DNA of 64,000 bases, taken from NCBI GenBank assembly GCA_902768665.1, contig CACXMA010000005.1:1-64000 (forward strand). Reading direction: 5' to 3'. The notes under the pieces are model-generated. The model saw only the letters and a program-made list of their open reading frames with translations. It searched no databases and was not told where the DNA came from. A program made the position numbers and the translations under genes. This DNA comes from an uncultured Bacteroidia bacterium. Lineage in GTDB: Bacteria > Bacteroidota > Bacteroidia > Bacteroidales > UBA932. Within the stretch, counting starts at the first letter, position 1, and the number at the start of each line of letters is the position of its first letter. This document shows positions 7,215 to 15,046 of the stretch, piece by piece.

Positions 7215-9791
7215 ATGAAAAAGACTTTATTGATCCTGGCCGCCATTGCCGGCGCAGCCTTCGTTTCCTGCCAGAAAGAGACCAATCCGGAGCCGACCGA
7301 GCCCGAACTTACCGGTAAGACTTATACGCTTACCGTGAACGCCACCAAGGCAGTTGGCACCAAAGCACTCGCCTTCGACGGCGCAAATCTGGTAACATCA
7401 TGGGCGGCAACCGATGAGGTAAAGGTGTGCAAGCACGGCTCCGCCACCGCTATCGGAACGCTTCTGCCCAAGACCACCGGCTCGGCCTCTACTTCCATCT
7501 CCGGCTCCATCACTCTCACCGATGTAAATGTGGGTGACAAACTGGACCTCATCTTCCCCGATACCAACTGGACCTACGAAGGCCAGGACGGAACGCTGGA
7601 AACGATTTCTTCCAGTTTTGACTTTGCCCGGGCTGAGGTTACCGTGAGCAACATCAGCGGCAGCGACCTCACGGCTTCCGCAGCCACCTTTACCAATGAG
7701 CAGAGCCTGGTGAAGTTTACCATCCTTGATGCGGCCACCAGTAGCCTCATGGATGTCCAGTCTCTTACAATCTCTGCTGCAAGCGGTAAGCTGGTAAAAT
7801 CCTATGCTGTTTCCGGAGATGCTTATACTCCCGTTTATGGAGACATCGTCGTCACCCCGTCTGCTGCTACCTCAGAGTTCTATGTGGCTCTCAGGAACAA
7901 CTCCGGTGCTGCTGACACCTATACCCTGACGGCTCAGCTGAATCAGTTCAAGAATTACACTTTCGTTAAGAGCGGAGTCACGTTCGCGAATGGCCATTAC
8001 AAGGCAGTCAATGTCAAGATGACCGAAGAGAATGATATCTATACGGTAGCCGCTTCTCCGGTGGAGGTGTTTGGTTCTTCATGGAATCCGGACGATGCTA
8101 ATAATGACATGGCCAAGCAGTCCGATGGAACATATCGCAAGACCTATCAGCTCAATGGAAATGAGCCGGGTCCGATTGCATTCAAGGTTGTCAAGAATCG
8201 TGACTGGACTTACGCATGGCCTTCTAGCAACTATGAAATTAATACTGTGACAAAAGGCACACTTGTCATTACGTTCGATCCTTCCAATCATGCAGTGAAC
8301 GGTTACATTGAGTCAGAAGGCACATACACAGTTGCTGGAAGTGATAGCGTATTCGGATCCAACTGGGATACTGATGATACCAACAATGATATGGTCAAGC
8401 AGGATGACGATACCTATCTGAAGACCTACACTATTTCCTCTGCTCTCGTGGGCACTACAATTGAGTTCAAGGTTGTCAAAAATCACAAATGGGGATCTGG
8501 AAGTGAGTGGCCTGCTTCTAACTATGAGTACAAGATACCTGCTGCAGGTACATTGAATATTTCATTCAATCCTGCAACGGGAACAGTCCAGGCCTGGATG
8601 TTTGAATATACCCTTGCTTGTTCTTCTAACGCTTGGAGCGTTACGGCTAATCCTATGACTAAGCAGGAAGACGGAACCTGGAAGTGTGTTGTTGAAAATA
8701 ACGTTGAAAATATAGTAGAGGAGTTCAAGGTTCTTCACAGAGAGAGCGAATGGATTGGCGATCCTAATAATAGCGGTGAAAACTACTCGAAGGACGTTCC
8801 TGTAAAATGCGACCTCATCTTCACCTATAATCCGGAAACCGGCTTGGTTAAGATGGATTTTAGAGTTGATAACACAGTAGATGATGTCCTCAGAAGGCTT
8901 TTGTTCGAAGTTGAGACTGGTACCACAATCGAAATGAAAGCTGGCACTTATGTCGAGTCCAACAGTAATTATATTGCTTTTGCCGGTAAGGAAGTTACCG
9001 TAAAGGCAGTAGAAGGAGCCACGGTTGTCCTTCAGCCTCAGGTGCCCATAACAATCTCTGGTGGAGGTCATGCAAAATTTGTTGACGTCGTATTTGATGC
9101 TTCACATTTGACAGATTTGGCAACCTGGTACGAGCACTTGATTTACGCATCAGATGCAGATGCAGATAACCGCTTGGTGCTTGAGAACTGTGAGATGAAG
9201 AACTTCAATCAAAACAAATCTGCAATCTATTGTTCATCATCCAACAAGTTTGCATCTGTCGAATTTGATAACTGCTATTTCCACGACATGATGAAGAGCG
9301 TCTTCTTCTCCGAAGGCACATCTGTTGACGCTTTCACATTGACTAATTCTACGATAGCAAATATCTCGACTGATAGCGGCAGCTATTATGCCGGCGTGAT
9401 TGATCCTCGTGGCGCCTCTGTAGCAGTAACTGTAGATCATTGCACCTTCTATAACTGCGAGACGATGAATACCGACTATGGCGCCATTAAGGTTAAGGAT
9501 TCTTCGAACGCTGTGGTGTCCAACTGTATCTTCATGATGCCCAGCTCTTATGCAGGTGGACGTGCTGTATACAACACCGCTGGTGAAGTAAAGAACTGTC
9601 TCACATTTAACTATACCAAGGACAGCACTCCTCACGGCATCCATTCCGGTCCCACTATTACGAATTGCGTTGAGGCAAATCCTCTCTTTGCAAATCCCGG
9701 TAGTGGTGATTTCACCCTCGGTACAGGATCTCCTGCCCTGACGGCTTCAGAGACCAATGGTCCTATCGGAGACCCTCGCTGGTATAACTAA
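7215..9791 (+). CDS. Multidomain surface lipoprotein: fimbrillin-like, three glycan-binding-like repeats, beta-helix
   Basis: This 858-residue lipoprotein starts MKKTLLILAAIAG...FVSC, with Cys about residue 19. Q-K-E follows the Cys, fitting surface export. Residues about 35-280 look fimbrillin-like. Then come two close repeats (F-G-S-x-W-x-x-D-D-x-N-N-D-M-x-K-Q-x-D...F-K-V-V-K-N-x-x-W) and a third, more divergent one, resembling the X25 domains of pullulanases and SusE/F. Residues about 555-858 form a parallel beta-helix of pectate-lyase-like folds (DUF4957/DUF5123 type), with short turns rich in N and C. No lyase active-site residues could be picked out. It is AT-rich like the 2303 gene and shares its microprotein partner. 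The role is probably binding, perhaps cleaving, of a polysaccharide at the cell surface. Confidence 0.72.
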   Translation: MKKTLLILAAIAGAAFVSCQKETNPEPTEPELTGKTYTLTVNATKAVGTKALAFDGANLVTSWAATDEVKVCKHGSATAIGTLLPKTTGSASTSISGSITLTDVNVGDKLDLIFPDTNWTYEGQDGTLETISSSFDFARAEVTVSNISGSDLTASAATFTNEQSLVKFTILDAATSSLMDVQSLTISAASGKLVKSYAVSGDAYTPVYGDIVVTPSAATSEFYVALRNNSGAADTYTLTAQLNQFKNYTFVKSGVTFANGHYKAVNVKMTEENDIYTVAASPVEVFGSSWNPDDANNDMAKQSDGTYRKTYQLNGNEPGPIAFKVVKNRDWTYAWPSSNYEINTVTKGTLVITFDPSNHAVNGYIESEGTYTVAGSDSVFGSNWDTDDTNNDMVKQDDDTYLKTYTISSALVGTTIEFKVVKNHKWGSGSEWPASNYEYKIPAAGTLNISFNPATGTVQAWMFEYTLACSSNAWSVTANPMTKQEDGTWKCVVENNVENIVEEFKVLHRESEWIGDPNNSGENYSKDVPVKCDLIFTYNPETGLVKMDFRVDNTVDDVLRRLLFEVETGTTIEMKAGTYVESNSNYIAFAGKEVTVKAVEGATVVLQPQVPITISGGGHAKFVDVVFDASHLTDLATWYEHLIYASDADADNRLVLENCEMKNFNQNKSAIYCSSSNKFASVEFDNCYFHDMMKSVFFSEGTSVDAFTLTNSTIANISTDSGSYYAGVIDPRGASVAVTVDHCTFYNCETMNTDYGAIKVKDSSNAVVSNCIFMMPSSYAGGRAVYNTAGEVKNCLTFNYTKDSTPHGIHSGPTITNCVEANPLFANPGSGDFTLGTGSPALTASETNGPIGDPRWYN

Positions 9792-9816
9792 TTCAAATTA
9801 ATTTAGTTCATCCTTT

Positions 9817-9843
9817 TTCGCCACTCCTTCCCGGGGTGGCGAA
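9817..9843 (+). terminator. Hairpin terminator after the beta-helix lipoprotein
   Basis: TTCGCCAC and GTGGCGAA form the base of an 8-11-bp stem, followed by the T-rich ATTGTTTT. Confidence 0.7.
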
Positions 9844-9977
9844 ATTGTTTTGAAGAGAGGTTCAATCTTCCGTAAGCCTCCGATAAAGTACCATTGACAA
9901 AGGATATAATTACAGGGGGGTGGTAAACTCAAGGCAAAACAGACACGGGACGGCGATCGGACATTCAAAAAAAAGCG

Positions 9978-9985
9978 TATCTTTG
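9978..9985 (+). promoter_or_regulatory. -7 box TATCTTTG of the plug-domain gene
   Basis: This is a perfect TAnnTTTG match, 17 bp before the ATG at 10003. No good -33 box is visible. Confidence 0.55.
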
Positions 9986-10002
9986 CAAAAAAGCGGCGCA
10001 TC

Positions 10003-10437
10003 ATGAAAAAGTTTCTATCCCTCATTCCCTTAGCCATGCTGCTGTCCTGCGGGACGAGCAACAATCTCGTCGATATTCTCGCCGAGCACAAAACGCATAA
10101 CCTCGGCTACGGTATCGTCGTGACGGACGGCTCCAAGACAGAGTCTGTCACTACGGTCGAGATGAGCGAGCTGGCTCCGTACCGGACCATCTATGAATTC
10201 CTTGCAGGGCGCGTTGCCGGGGTCATGGTGCAGGGCGAGAAGGTGACCATCCGCGGCATCAACTCCATCAACGCCTCGACGGATCCGCTCTTTATCGTGA
10301 ACGGAACGGCCTTTACGGACATCTCCTGGCTCAATCCCAGGGACGTCAAGACGGTGGATGTGCTGAAAGACGGCGCGGCCTGCTCGCTTTACGGCTCGAG
10401 GGGCGCCAACGGCGTGATCATCATTACGACAAAATAG
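10003..10437 (+). CDS. Stand-alone TonB-dependent receptor plug-domain lipoprotein
   Basis: This 144-residue protein has a lipoprotein signal (FLSLIPLAMLLSC, Cys 16) followed by a single plug domain: L-A-G-R-V-A-G-V-M-V, I-R-G-I-N-S-I-N...D-P-L-F-I-V-N-G and a closing D-V-K-T-V-D-V-L-K-D-G-A-x-x-S-L-Y-G-S-R-G-A-N-G. This is the SusC/RagA plug signature. No beta-barrel follows: the frame stops after the I-I-I-T-T-K end of the plug. It ends convergently with the phosphatase gene, overlapping by 14 bp. It may sit on the membrane as a decoy or interaction module, but that is a guess. Confidence 0.75.
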   Translation: MKKFLSLIPLAMLLSCGTSNNLVDILAEHKTHNLGYGIVVTDGSKTESVTTVEMSELAPYRTIYEFLAGRVAGVMVQGEKVTIRGINSINASTDPLFIVNGTAFTDISWLNPRDVKTVDVLKDGAACSLYGSRGANGVIIITTK

Positions 10438-11104
10438 TCCGCAGCTGTTCCACGGACCCTGCTACGACGGGATAGCCCGTCATATCCTGATATCCCCAAG
10501 CCACGGCAATGCCCGGTACGCCGGCGTTCGCCGCGGTTTTCATATCCGTCGCGGAGTCCCCGATGAGCGCGGCATCGGCTTTCGCCACGCCGGCCTGCTC
10601 CAGAACCGTCTCCACGATGGCTGGGTCGGGCTTCAGCGGGAATCCCTCCCGGTTGCCGAGGATGGCGACGAAGGGAATCCCCGGAAACAGCTTCCGGACG
10701 AGGTACTCGGCCCCGGACTGGAATTTGTTCGATGCCACGGCCAGGGCGACGCCGGCCGCGGACAGTTCCTGCAGCAGCTCGGGCATGCCGGCATAGGGCG
10801 CGGTATGGACGTCGATGTGGGACTCGTAGTAGGCCATGAAATCGGCGAGGCATTCGTCCAGCAGATTCCACGGACAAGCCGTGGAATGACGGCTGTCGCC
10901 CTGCCCGCCCGGACCTGGCATCTGCGGCAGGGCCCGCTCCACGAGCTTGCGGACGCCGTTTCCGACCATACCGCGGTATTCCGCCAGGGTATGCGGCGGG
11001 AATCCTCTTTTCTCCAGGGCATAATTGACGGCCTCGCCGAGATCCGCTATCGTGTCGAGCAGCGTCCCGTCGAGGTCGAAGACAAGGGCTTTGTACCTGG
11101 TCAT
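10424..11104 (-). CDS. gph: Phosphoglycolate phosphatase-like HAD hydrolase with repeat-derived insertion
   Basis: The 226-residue HAD-superfamily phosphatase has motif I FDLDGTLLDT (Asp 10/12), motif II S-N-K, and motif III/IV K-P-D-P then I-G-D-S-A-T-D. Order and cap type fit phosphoglycolate phosphatase, which clears 2-phosphoglycolate formed during DNA repair; other HAD substrates are possible. The ATG at 11104 is two bases after the phoH stop. Residues about 63-83 (including RHSTACPWNLL) have no counterpart in the family that I recall and are encoded by a palindromic dispersed repeat at 10860-10892. It is the last gene of a three-gene unit. Confidence 0.8.
   Translation of the reverse strand: MTRYKALVFDLDGTLLDTIADLGEAVNYALEKRGFPPHTLAEYRGMVGNGVRKLVERALPQMPGPGGQGDSRHSTACPWNLLDECLADFMAYYESHIDVHTAPYAGMPELLQELSAAGVALAVASNKFQSGAEYLVRKLFPGIPFVAILGNREGFPLKPDPAIVETVLEQAGVAKADAALIGDSATDMKTAANAGVPGIAVAWGYQDMTGYPVVAGSVEQLRTILS
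10860..10892 (-). repeat. REP-like palindrome inside gph
   Basis: On the minus strand GTCATTCCACGG-CTTG-TCCGTGGAATCTGC forms a near-perfect hairpin (TTCCACGG/CCGTGGAA). A related copy lies at 39736-39768 on the plus strand, with about five in six bases identical. Confidence 0.7.
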
Positions 11105-11106
11105 GG

Positions 11107-12480
11107 CTAGAGCAGTTTCGCGGCGAGGTCGCTCAGCGGCGAACGGACGCCCTGGCGGAGGAAGATGTGCTGGAAGAGCGTCTGCCCGGTCATTTTCTCG
11201 GTCAGGTGCGTCAGGCCGTTGGACCATTGGTCGAGATAGGGCTGGTCGATCTGGAAGATGTCGCCCGTGAAGACCATCTTGGTGTCCTCGCCGGCGCGGG
11301 TGATGATGGTCTTGACCTCGTGGGGCGTCAGGTTCTGGGCCTCGTCCACGATGAAATAGACCTTGCCGAGGGACCGGCCGCGGATATAGGCGAGCGGGGA
11401 GATGAGAAGCTTTTCCTCGCGGAGCATGGCGTCGATTTTCTGCGCCTGCTTGCTGCCGGGCTTGAAGCAGCGGCGGATGACGTCGAGGTTGTCCATCAGC
11501 GGCTGGATGTAGGGGCTCATCTTGGATTTCTGGTCGCCGGGGAGGAAACCGATGTCCTGGCCGCCGAGCACGACGGTCGGGCGGGAGAGGATGATCTGGT
11601 CGAAGTCGGCTTCCTGCTCGATGGCGGCCGCCAGGGCAAGCAGGGTCTTGCCGGTGCCCGCACCGCCGGTCAGGGCGACAAGTTTGGTGTCCGGGTTCAT
11701 GCAGGCGTCCAGGGCGAATTTCTGCTCGATGTTGCGGGGGCGGATGCCGGCCGCGTTGATGTCATGGACGAGGACGATCTGCTTGGAGGGGCTGTCGTAG
11801 CGGGCGCAGGTGTCGGGGCCGCCGGAACCGATGCGGATGCGGTAGAGCTGGTTCGGGACCGGCTCGCTCTTGACGACTTTCTTCCAGTGGACGCAGTTGG
11901 TCTGGCCGTAGGCGAGCGACTGGAGGGAAGGATTGTCGGCGCCGTCCATGTCCTTGACTTCTTTCTCGCGGCGCTCGATCTTCTCGTCCTCGACCTTGTC
12001 GGTCAGGTAGTCCTGGGCCTCCATGCCGGCGGCCTTGGCCTTGAGCCGGAGGTTGATATCCTTGGTCACCAGGGCGACGAAATGCTCGGGGTAGTTGTTG
12101 CGGAGCCAGATCGCCGTCGCAAGGATGCGGTGGTCCTGCGTGTCGTCGAGGAAGAGCTGCTGGAGACCGCCGGGGAAGGGATGGTTCGGCTCGATCTTGA
12201 GGTAGCCGTAGCGCTTGCCGATCGGGACGCCCCGGGGACCGAAAGTCTTGCCGTCGGTCAGGAGGTTGACCTCGCGCATGAAGCTTCGGGCGTTGAAGGC
12301 GAGGTTGTCGTTGCCTTTCTTGAATTTGTCGAGCTCTTCGAGCACGGCGACGGGAATGACGATGTCGTTGTCCGCGAACTGGCGGATGGCATTGAAATCG
12401 TGCAGGGGGATATTCGTGTCGAGTACGAAGATTTTAGGGAGTTTCTTCGACTTTTTGGTAGTTCTCTTTTCGGTGGCCAT
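11107..12480 (-). CDS. PhoH family ATPase with N-terminal PIN domain (PhoH2 type)
   Basis: The 457-residue protein begins with a PIN ribonuclease-like domain (FVLDTNIPLHD, acidic residues at about 20-160). It continues with a PhoH ATPase domain containing Walker A G-G-A-G-T-G-K-T and Walker B F-I-V-D-E-A-Q-N, then F-T-G-D-I-x-Q-I-D. PhoH2 proteins combine RNA cleavage with ATP-driven unwinding, as known for mycobacterial members. It follows the PurL-like gene by 13 bp and precedes gph by 2 bp, so the three form a unit. The gene symbol is left blank because several phoH-like paralogues usually exist. Confidence 0.9.
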   Translation of the reverse strand: MATEKRTTKKSKKLPKIFVLDTNIPLHDFNAIRQFADNDIVIPVAVLEELDKFKKGNDNLAFNARSFMREVNLLTDGKTFGPRGVPIGKRYGYLKIEPNHPFPGGLQQLFLDDTQDHRILATAIWLRNNYPEHFVALVTKDINLRLKAKAAGMEAQDYLTDKVEDEKIERREKEVKDMDGADNPSLQSLAYGQTNCVHWKKVVKSEPVPNQLYRIRIGSGGPDTCARYDSPSKQIVLVHDINAAGIRPRNIEQKFALDACMNPDTKLVALTGGAGTGKTLLALAAAIEQEADFDQIILSRPTVVLGGQDIGFLPGDQKSKMSPYIQPLMDNLDVIRRCFKPGSKQAQKIDAMLREEKLLISPLAYIRGRSLGKVYFIVDEAQNLTPHEVKTIITRAGEDTKMVFTGDIFQIDQPYLDQWSNGLTHLTEKMTGQTLFQHIFLRQGVRSPLSDLAAKLL

Positions 12481-12493
12481 AGTCTGTAGGTTA

Positions 12494-13636
12494 TCAGTCT
12501 TCGCCTTCGGAGGCGCTCAGGAGGGATTCGAGGATGGAGGAGATGCCGGGGGCGCCTTCCGCGGCGATGTGGATGCCGGTGGTTTCGGGGTTCGGGTGCC
12601 CCAGCGGGAAGTAGGCGACGTCCTGCAGCAGGAGCTCGGCGTCGAGGTAGTCGAAGTCGATGTCGGCGATGGTGATGAGCACGCCCGGGACTTCGCCGTA
12701 TAGGGCGCGGACGGGGAGGACGCCGTTCCAGGACTTGCGAAGGAGCGAAATGTCGATGTCGGCGCCGGTGCCTTCGGCGGTCATGGCGCTGAGGGCGGTC
12801 AGCAGGCCGCCGGGACCGACCGGAACGCCGGCCTTGACGATGCCGTCCTCGATCAGCTCGCGGACGACCTCATAGCAGTCGATGAAATAATCCGCGTCGC
12901 CGATGTCCGGGGCCGTCGCGGAGGGAGCCTGCATGGCCTCCGCCAGGACGGAACCGCCGAGCCGGGGCTCGCAGGAGTCGAAGGGAATGTAGACGATCCA
13001 GTCCGTGGGGCTGTCCTGGAGCACGGAGGGGCAGCGGCGCTTGCGGCCGAAACGGATCCGGCCGGAGGTCTCGTCCGCCAGTTCTTCGTCCTCGGGCTGG
13101 GGGTCGCCGCCGGCAAGACCGGCCTTCACGGTGATGGAACAATGCTCCGCCTCGCTGTATGCCCACCTCCGCAGCCGGATGCCGAGACCGTCGATGTACT
13201 CGCAGGCGGCCTGCACGCTGGCATAGAGGGCGGCCATGTTGCCCATCGGCGCGCCGTTCCAGTTCCATTCCAGGTCCGCCCCGAGGTCCTCGAGGTGGAA
13301 ATGCCCGCTGCGGAAAATCGTCTCCAGCAGGGCGCCGGCGATGCGGGAGCAGGCATAGGACTCCGGGAAGTTGACCGGGTATTTACGGGGATTGCCGATG
13401 GCGGAAAGGACGGCCGGCAAGTAGGATTCCGCCGGGGTGCCGTCGTCCGGGAAGGTCCCGGGGGCGAGGTCCAGCGTTTCGTCGGCCAGGGGCTCGGCCG
13501 GGGCGGGCGTGGTCGCATCCTTCCCGGCGCAGTCCAGAAGCATCATTTCCGGGGTCACGGCCTGCGGAACGCCGTCGATGATGAAGGGCCGCTTGAAGGG
13601 GGAGATCCGGATGCCAGAGGGCTTTTCGCTGCTCAT
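12494..13636 (-). CDS. PurL-derived protein lacking catalytic motifs
   Basis: This 380-residue protein aligns by eye with the second synthetase half of phosphoribosylformylglycinamidine synthase (PurL): W-x-W-N-G...L-Y-A-S-V-Q-A-A-C-x-Y-I-D-G-L-G-I, then F-D-S-C-E-P-R-L-G-G-S-V-L-A-E, D-A-D-Y-F, V-V-R-E-L-I-x-D-G-I-V-K-A-G and G-G-L-L-T-A-L-S-A-M. The G-K-D-S-L-S-M motif that follows L-G-I in active PurL is replaced by an unrelated R-R-W-A-Y stretch, and there is no glutaminase domain. It is therefore probably a non-catalytic relative, perhaps regulatory. The ATG at 13636 lies just before the folC promoter region. Head of the phoH-gph unit. Confidence 0.62.
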   Translation of the reverse strand: MSSEKPSGIRISPFKRPFIIDGVPQAVTPEMMLLDCAGKDATTPAPAEPLADETLDLAPGTFPDDGTPAESYLPAVLSAIGNPRKYPVNFPESYACSRIAGALLETIFRSGHFHLEDLGADLEWNWNGAPMGNMAALYASVQAACEYIDGLGIRLRRWAYSEAEHCSITVKAGLAGGDPQPEDEELADETSGRIRFGRKRRCPSVLQDSPTDWIVYIPFDSCEPRLGGSVLAEAMQAPSATAPDIGDADYFIDCYEVVRELIEDGIVKAGVPVGPGGLLTALSAMTAEGTGADIDISLLRKSWNGVLPVRALYGEVPGVLITIADIDFDYLDAELLLQDVAYFPLGHPNPETTGIHIAAEGAPGISSILESLLSASEGED

Positions 13637-13675
13637 CTTTCGCAAATAAAAAACAAAAACTCTCCCAAAAATAAG

Positions 13676-13683
13676 TAAATTTG
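13676..13683 (+). promoter_or_regulatory. -7 box TAAATTTG of folC
   Basis: This is an exact TAnnTTTG match, 13 bp before the ATG at 13697, in the short divergent gap shared with the PurL-like gene. Confidence 0.55.
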
Positions 13684-13696
13684 TGCTTAGTTCAAA

Positions 13697-15046
13697 ATGA
13701 TTCGTGAGATGGATTTCAATGAAAAGGCCTATGAGGCCCTGGTAGAAGCGGTTTTTCAGCGTTTTCCTTCCGTCCAGAAGGCCGGTTTTGACGGCGCATA
13801 CAAGCCCGGACTGGCCCATATGCGGGCCTTTGACGAGGCGCTCGGAAGCCCCTCGCGGGCCTTCCGCAGCATCCATGTCGCCGGCACCAACGGGAAGGGC
13901 TCCGTCTGCAGCATGCTCGCCAGCGTCCTCAGCGCCGGCGGCATCCGCACGGGACTCTATACCTCTCCGCACCTCGTTGATTTCCGGGAAAGGATCAAAA
14001 CCATTTCCGCTCCGGAGGGCTGGTCGATGGTGCCGAAGGAGTACGCCTATGATTTTCTGGCGGAGTGGGAGCCCTATTTCATCAAGCACGGACTCTCCTT
14101 CTTCGAGATAACGACGGGCCTGTGTTTCAAGTACTTCGCGGATTGCGGCGTGGAGGTGGCGGTCATCGAGACCGGGCTCGGCGGCCTGCTGGATTCGACG
14201 AATATCATCCAGCCGCTGCTGTCGGTGGTGACGAACATCGGGATGGACCATATGGCCTATCTCGGCGATACGCCGGCGGAAATCGCCGCGCAGAAGGCCG
14301 GCATCTTCAAGGAAGGGGTGCCCGCGCTGGTGGGGGAGAGCGCCCCGGAGACCGATCCGGTCTTTGCCGAGACGGCCTGGATGAAATGTCCGCTGACTTT
14401 CGCCGACAAGGTAAAACCCTCGCTTTGGGGCCGCCGCGGGGAGATGCTGGAGAAGATGGACCTTCGCGCCGTCAGTCAGCAGAAGAATCTCCGGACCGTG
14501 CTGGCCGCGCTGGACATCCTTCGGGACACGGCCGGGCTGCGTATCGATGAGGAAACGATCTTCCAGGCGATTGTCCATACCGCGGCCCGGACGGGTTTCC
14601 ATGGCCGCTGGGAGAAGCTTTCCGACGTGCCGTATGTGCTTTGCGACATCGGCCACAACGCCCATGCGCTCCGCTATAATTTCGCCCAGCTGCGGCGCGA
14701 GGTCTCCAGCGGACGTTTTTCCTCGCTCATCATCGTCTACGGCATCATGGCCGACAAGGATCTCGACCCGATCCTGCCGCTGATGCCGGAGGAGGCGACC
14801 TATATATTCTGCGCTCCCGATACCGCCCGCGCCCTGCCGGCGCAGCAGCTGCTGGACCGCTACAAGGCCTGGCGCAGCGGGCAGGGGCTCGGCAGCGGCA
14901 ATGCTTTCGCCGCCCCGTCCGTCAGGGAGGCCGTCCGTATGGCTACGGCCCGTGCCCAGGCCCTGACGGACAGCACGCCGCCGCTGATTTACATCGGTGG
15001 CTCGACATTTGTAGTTTCCGAAGCCGTTAATCTTTTCCGAAAATGA
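13697..15046 (+). CDS. folC: Bifunctional folylpolyglutamate/dihydrofolate synthase
   Basis: The 449-residue Mur-ligase family enzyme has the folate ligase signature H-V-A-G-T-N-G-K-G-S (ATP loop), the Y-T-S-P-H-L-V-D-F-R-E-R-I segment and E-T-G-L-G-G-x-L-D-S-T-N. Length and motifs fit FolC, which attaches glutamate to dihydropteroate and to folates in the cytoplasm. A second folate gene, folP, lies 7 kb downstream in opposite orientation. The stop overlaps the start of the alpha-2-macroglobulin gene by 4 bp (ATGA), so the two are cotranscribed. Confidence 0.93.
   Translation: MIREMDFNEKAYEALVEAVFQRFPSVQKAGFDGAYKPGLAHMRAFDEALGSPSRAFRSIHVAGTNGKGSVCSMLASVLSAGGIRTGLYTSPHLVDFRERIKTISAPEGWSMVPKEYAYDFLAEWEPYFIKHGLSFFEITTGLCFKYFADCGVEVAVIETGLGGLLDSTNIIQPLLSVVTNIGMDHMAYLGDTPAEIAAQKAGIFKEGVPALVGESAPETDPVFAETAWMKCPLTFADKVKPSLWGRRGEMLEKMDLRAVSQQKNLRTVLAALDILRDTAGLRIDEETIFQAIVHTAARTGFHGRWEKLSDVPYVLCDIGHNAHALRYNFAQLRREVSSGRFSSLIIVYGIMADKDLDPILPLMPEEATYIFCAPDTARALPAQQLLDRYKAWRSGQGLGSGNAFAAPSVREAVRMATARAQALTDSTPPLIYIGGSTFVVSEAVNLFRK

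Noticed and set aside
13637-14665. Upstream extension of the PurL-like frame into folC
   Set aside because: The extension lies antisense to folC, crosses the folC promoter and has no homology to PurL; the ATG at 13636 starts the plausible protein.
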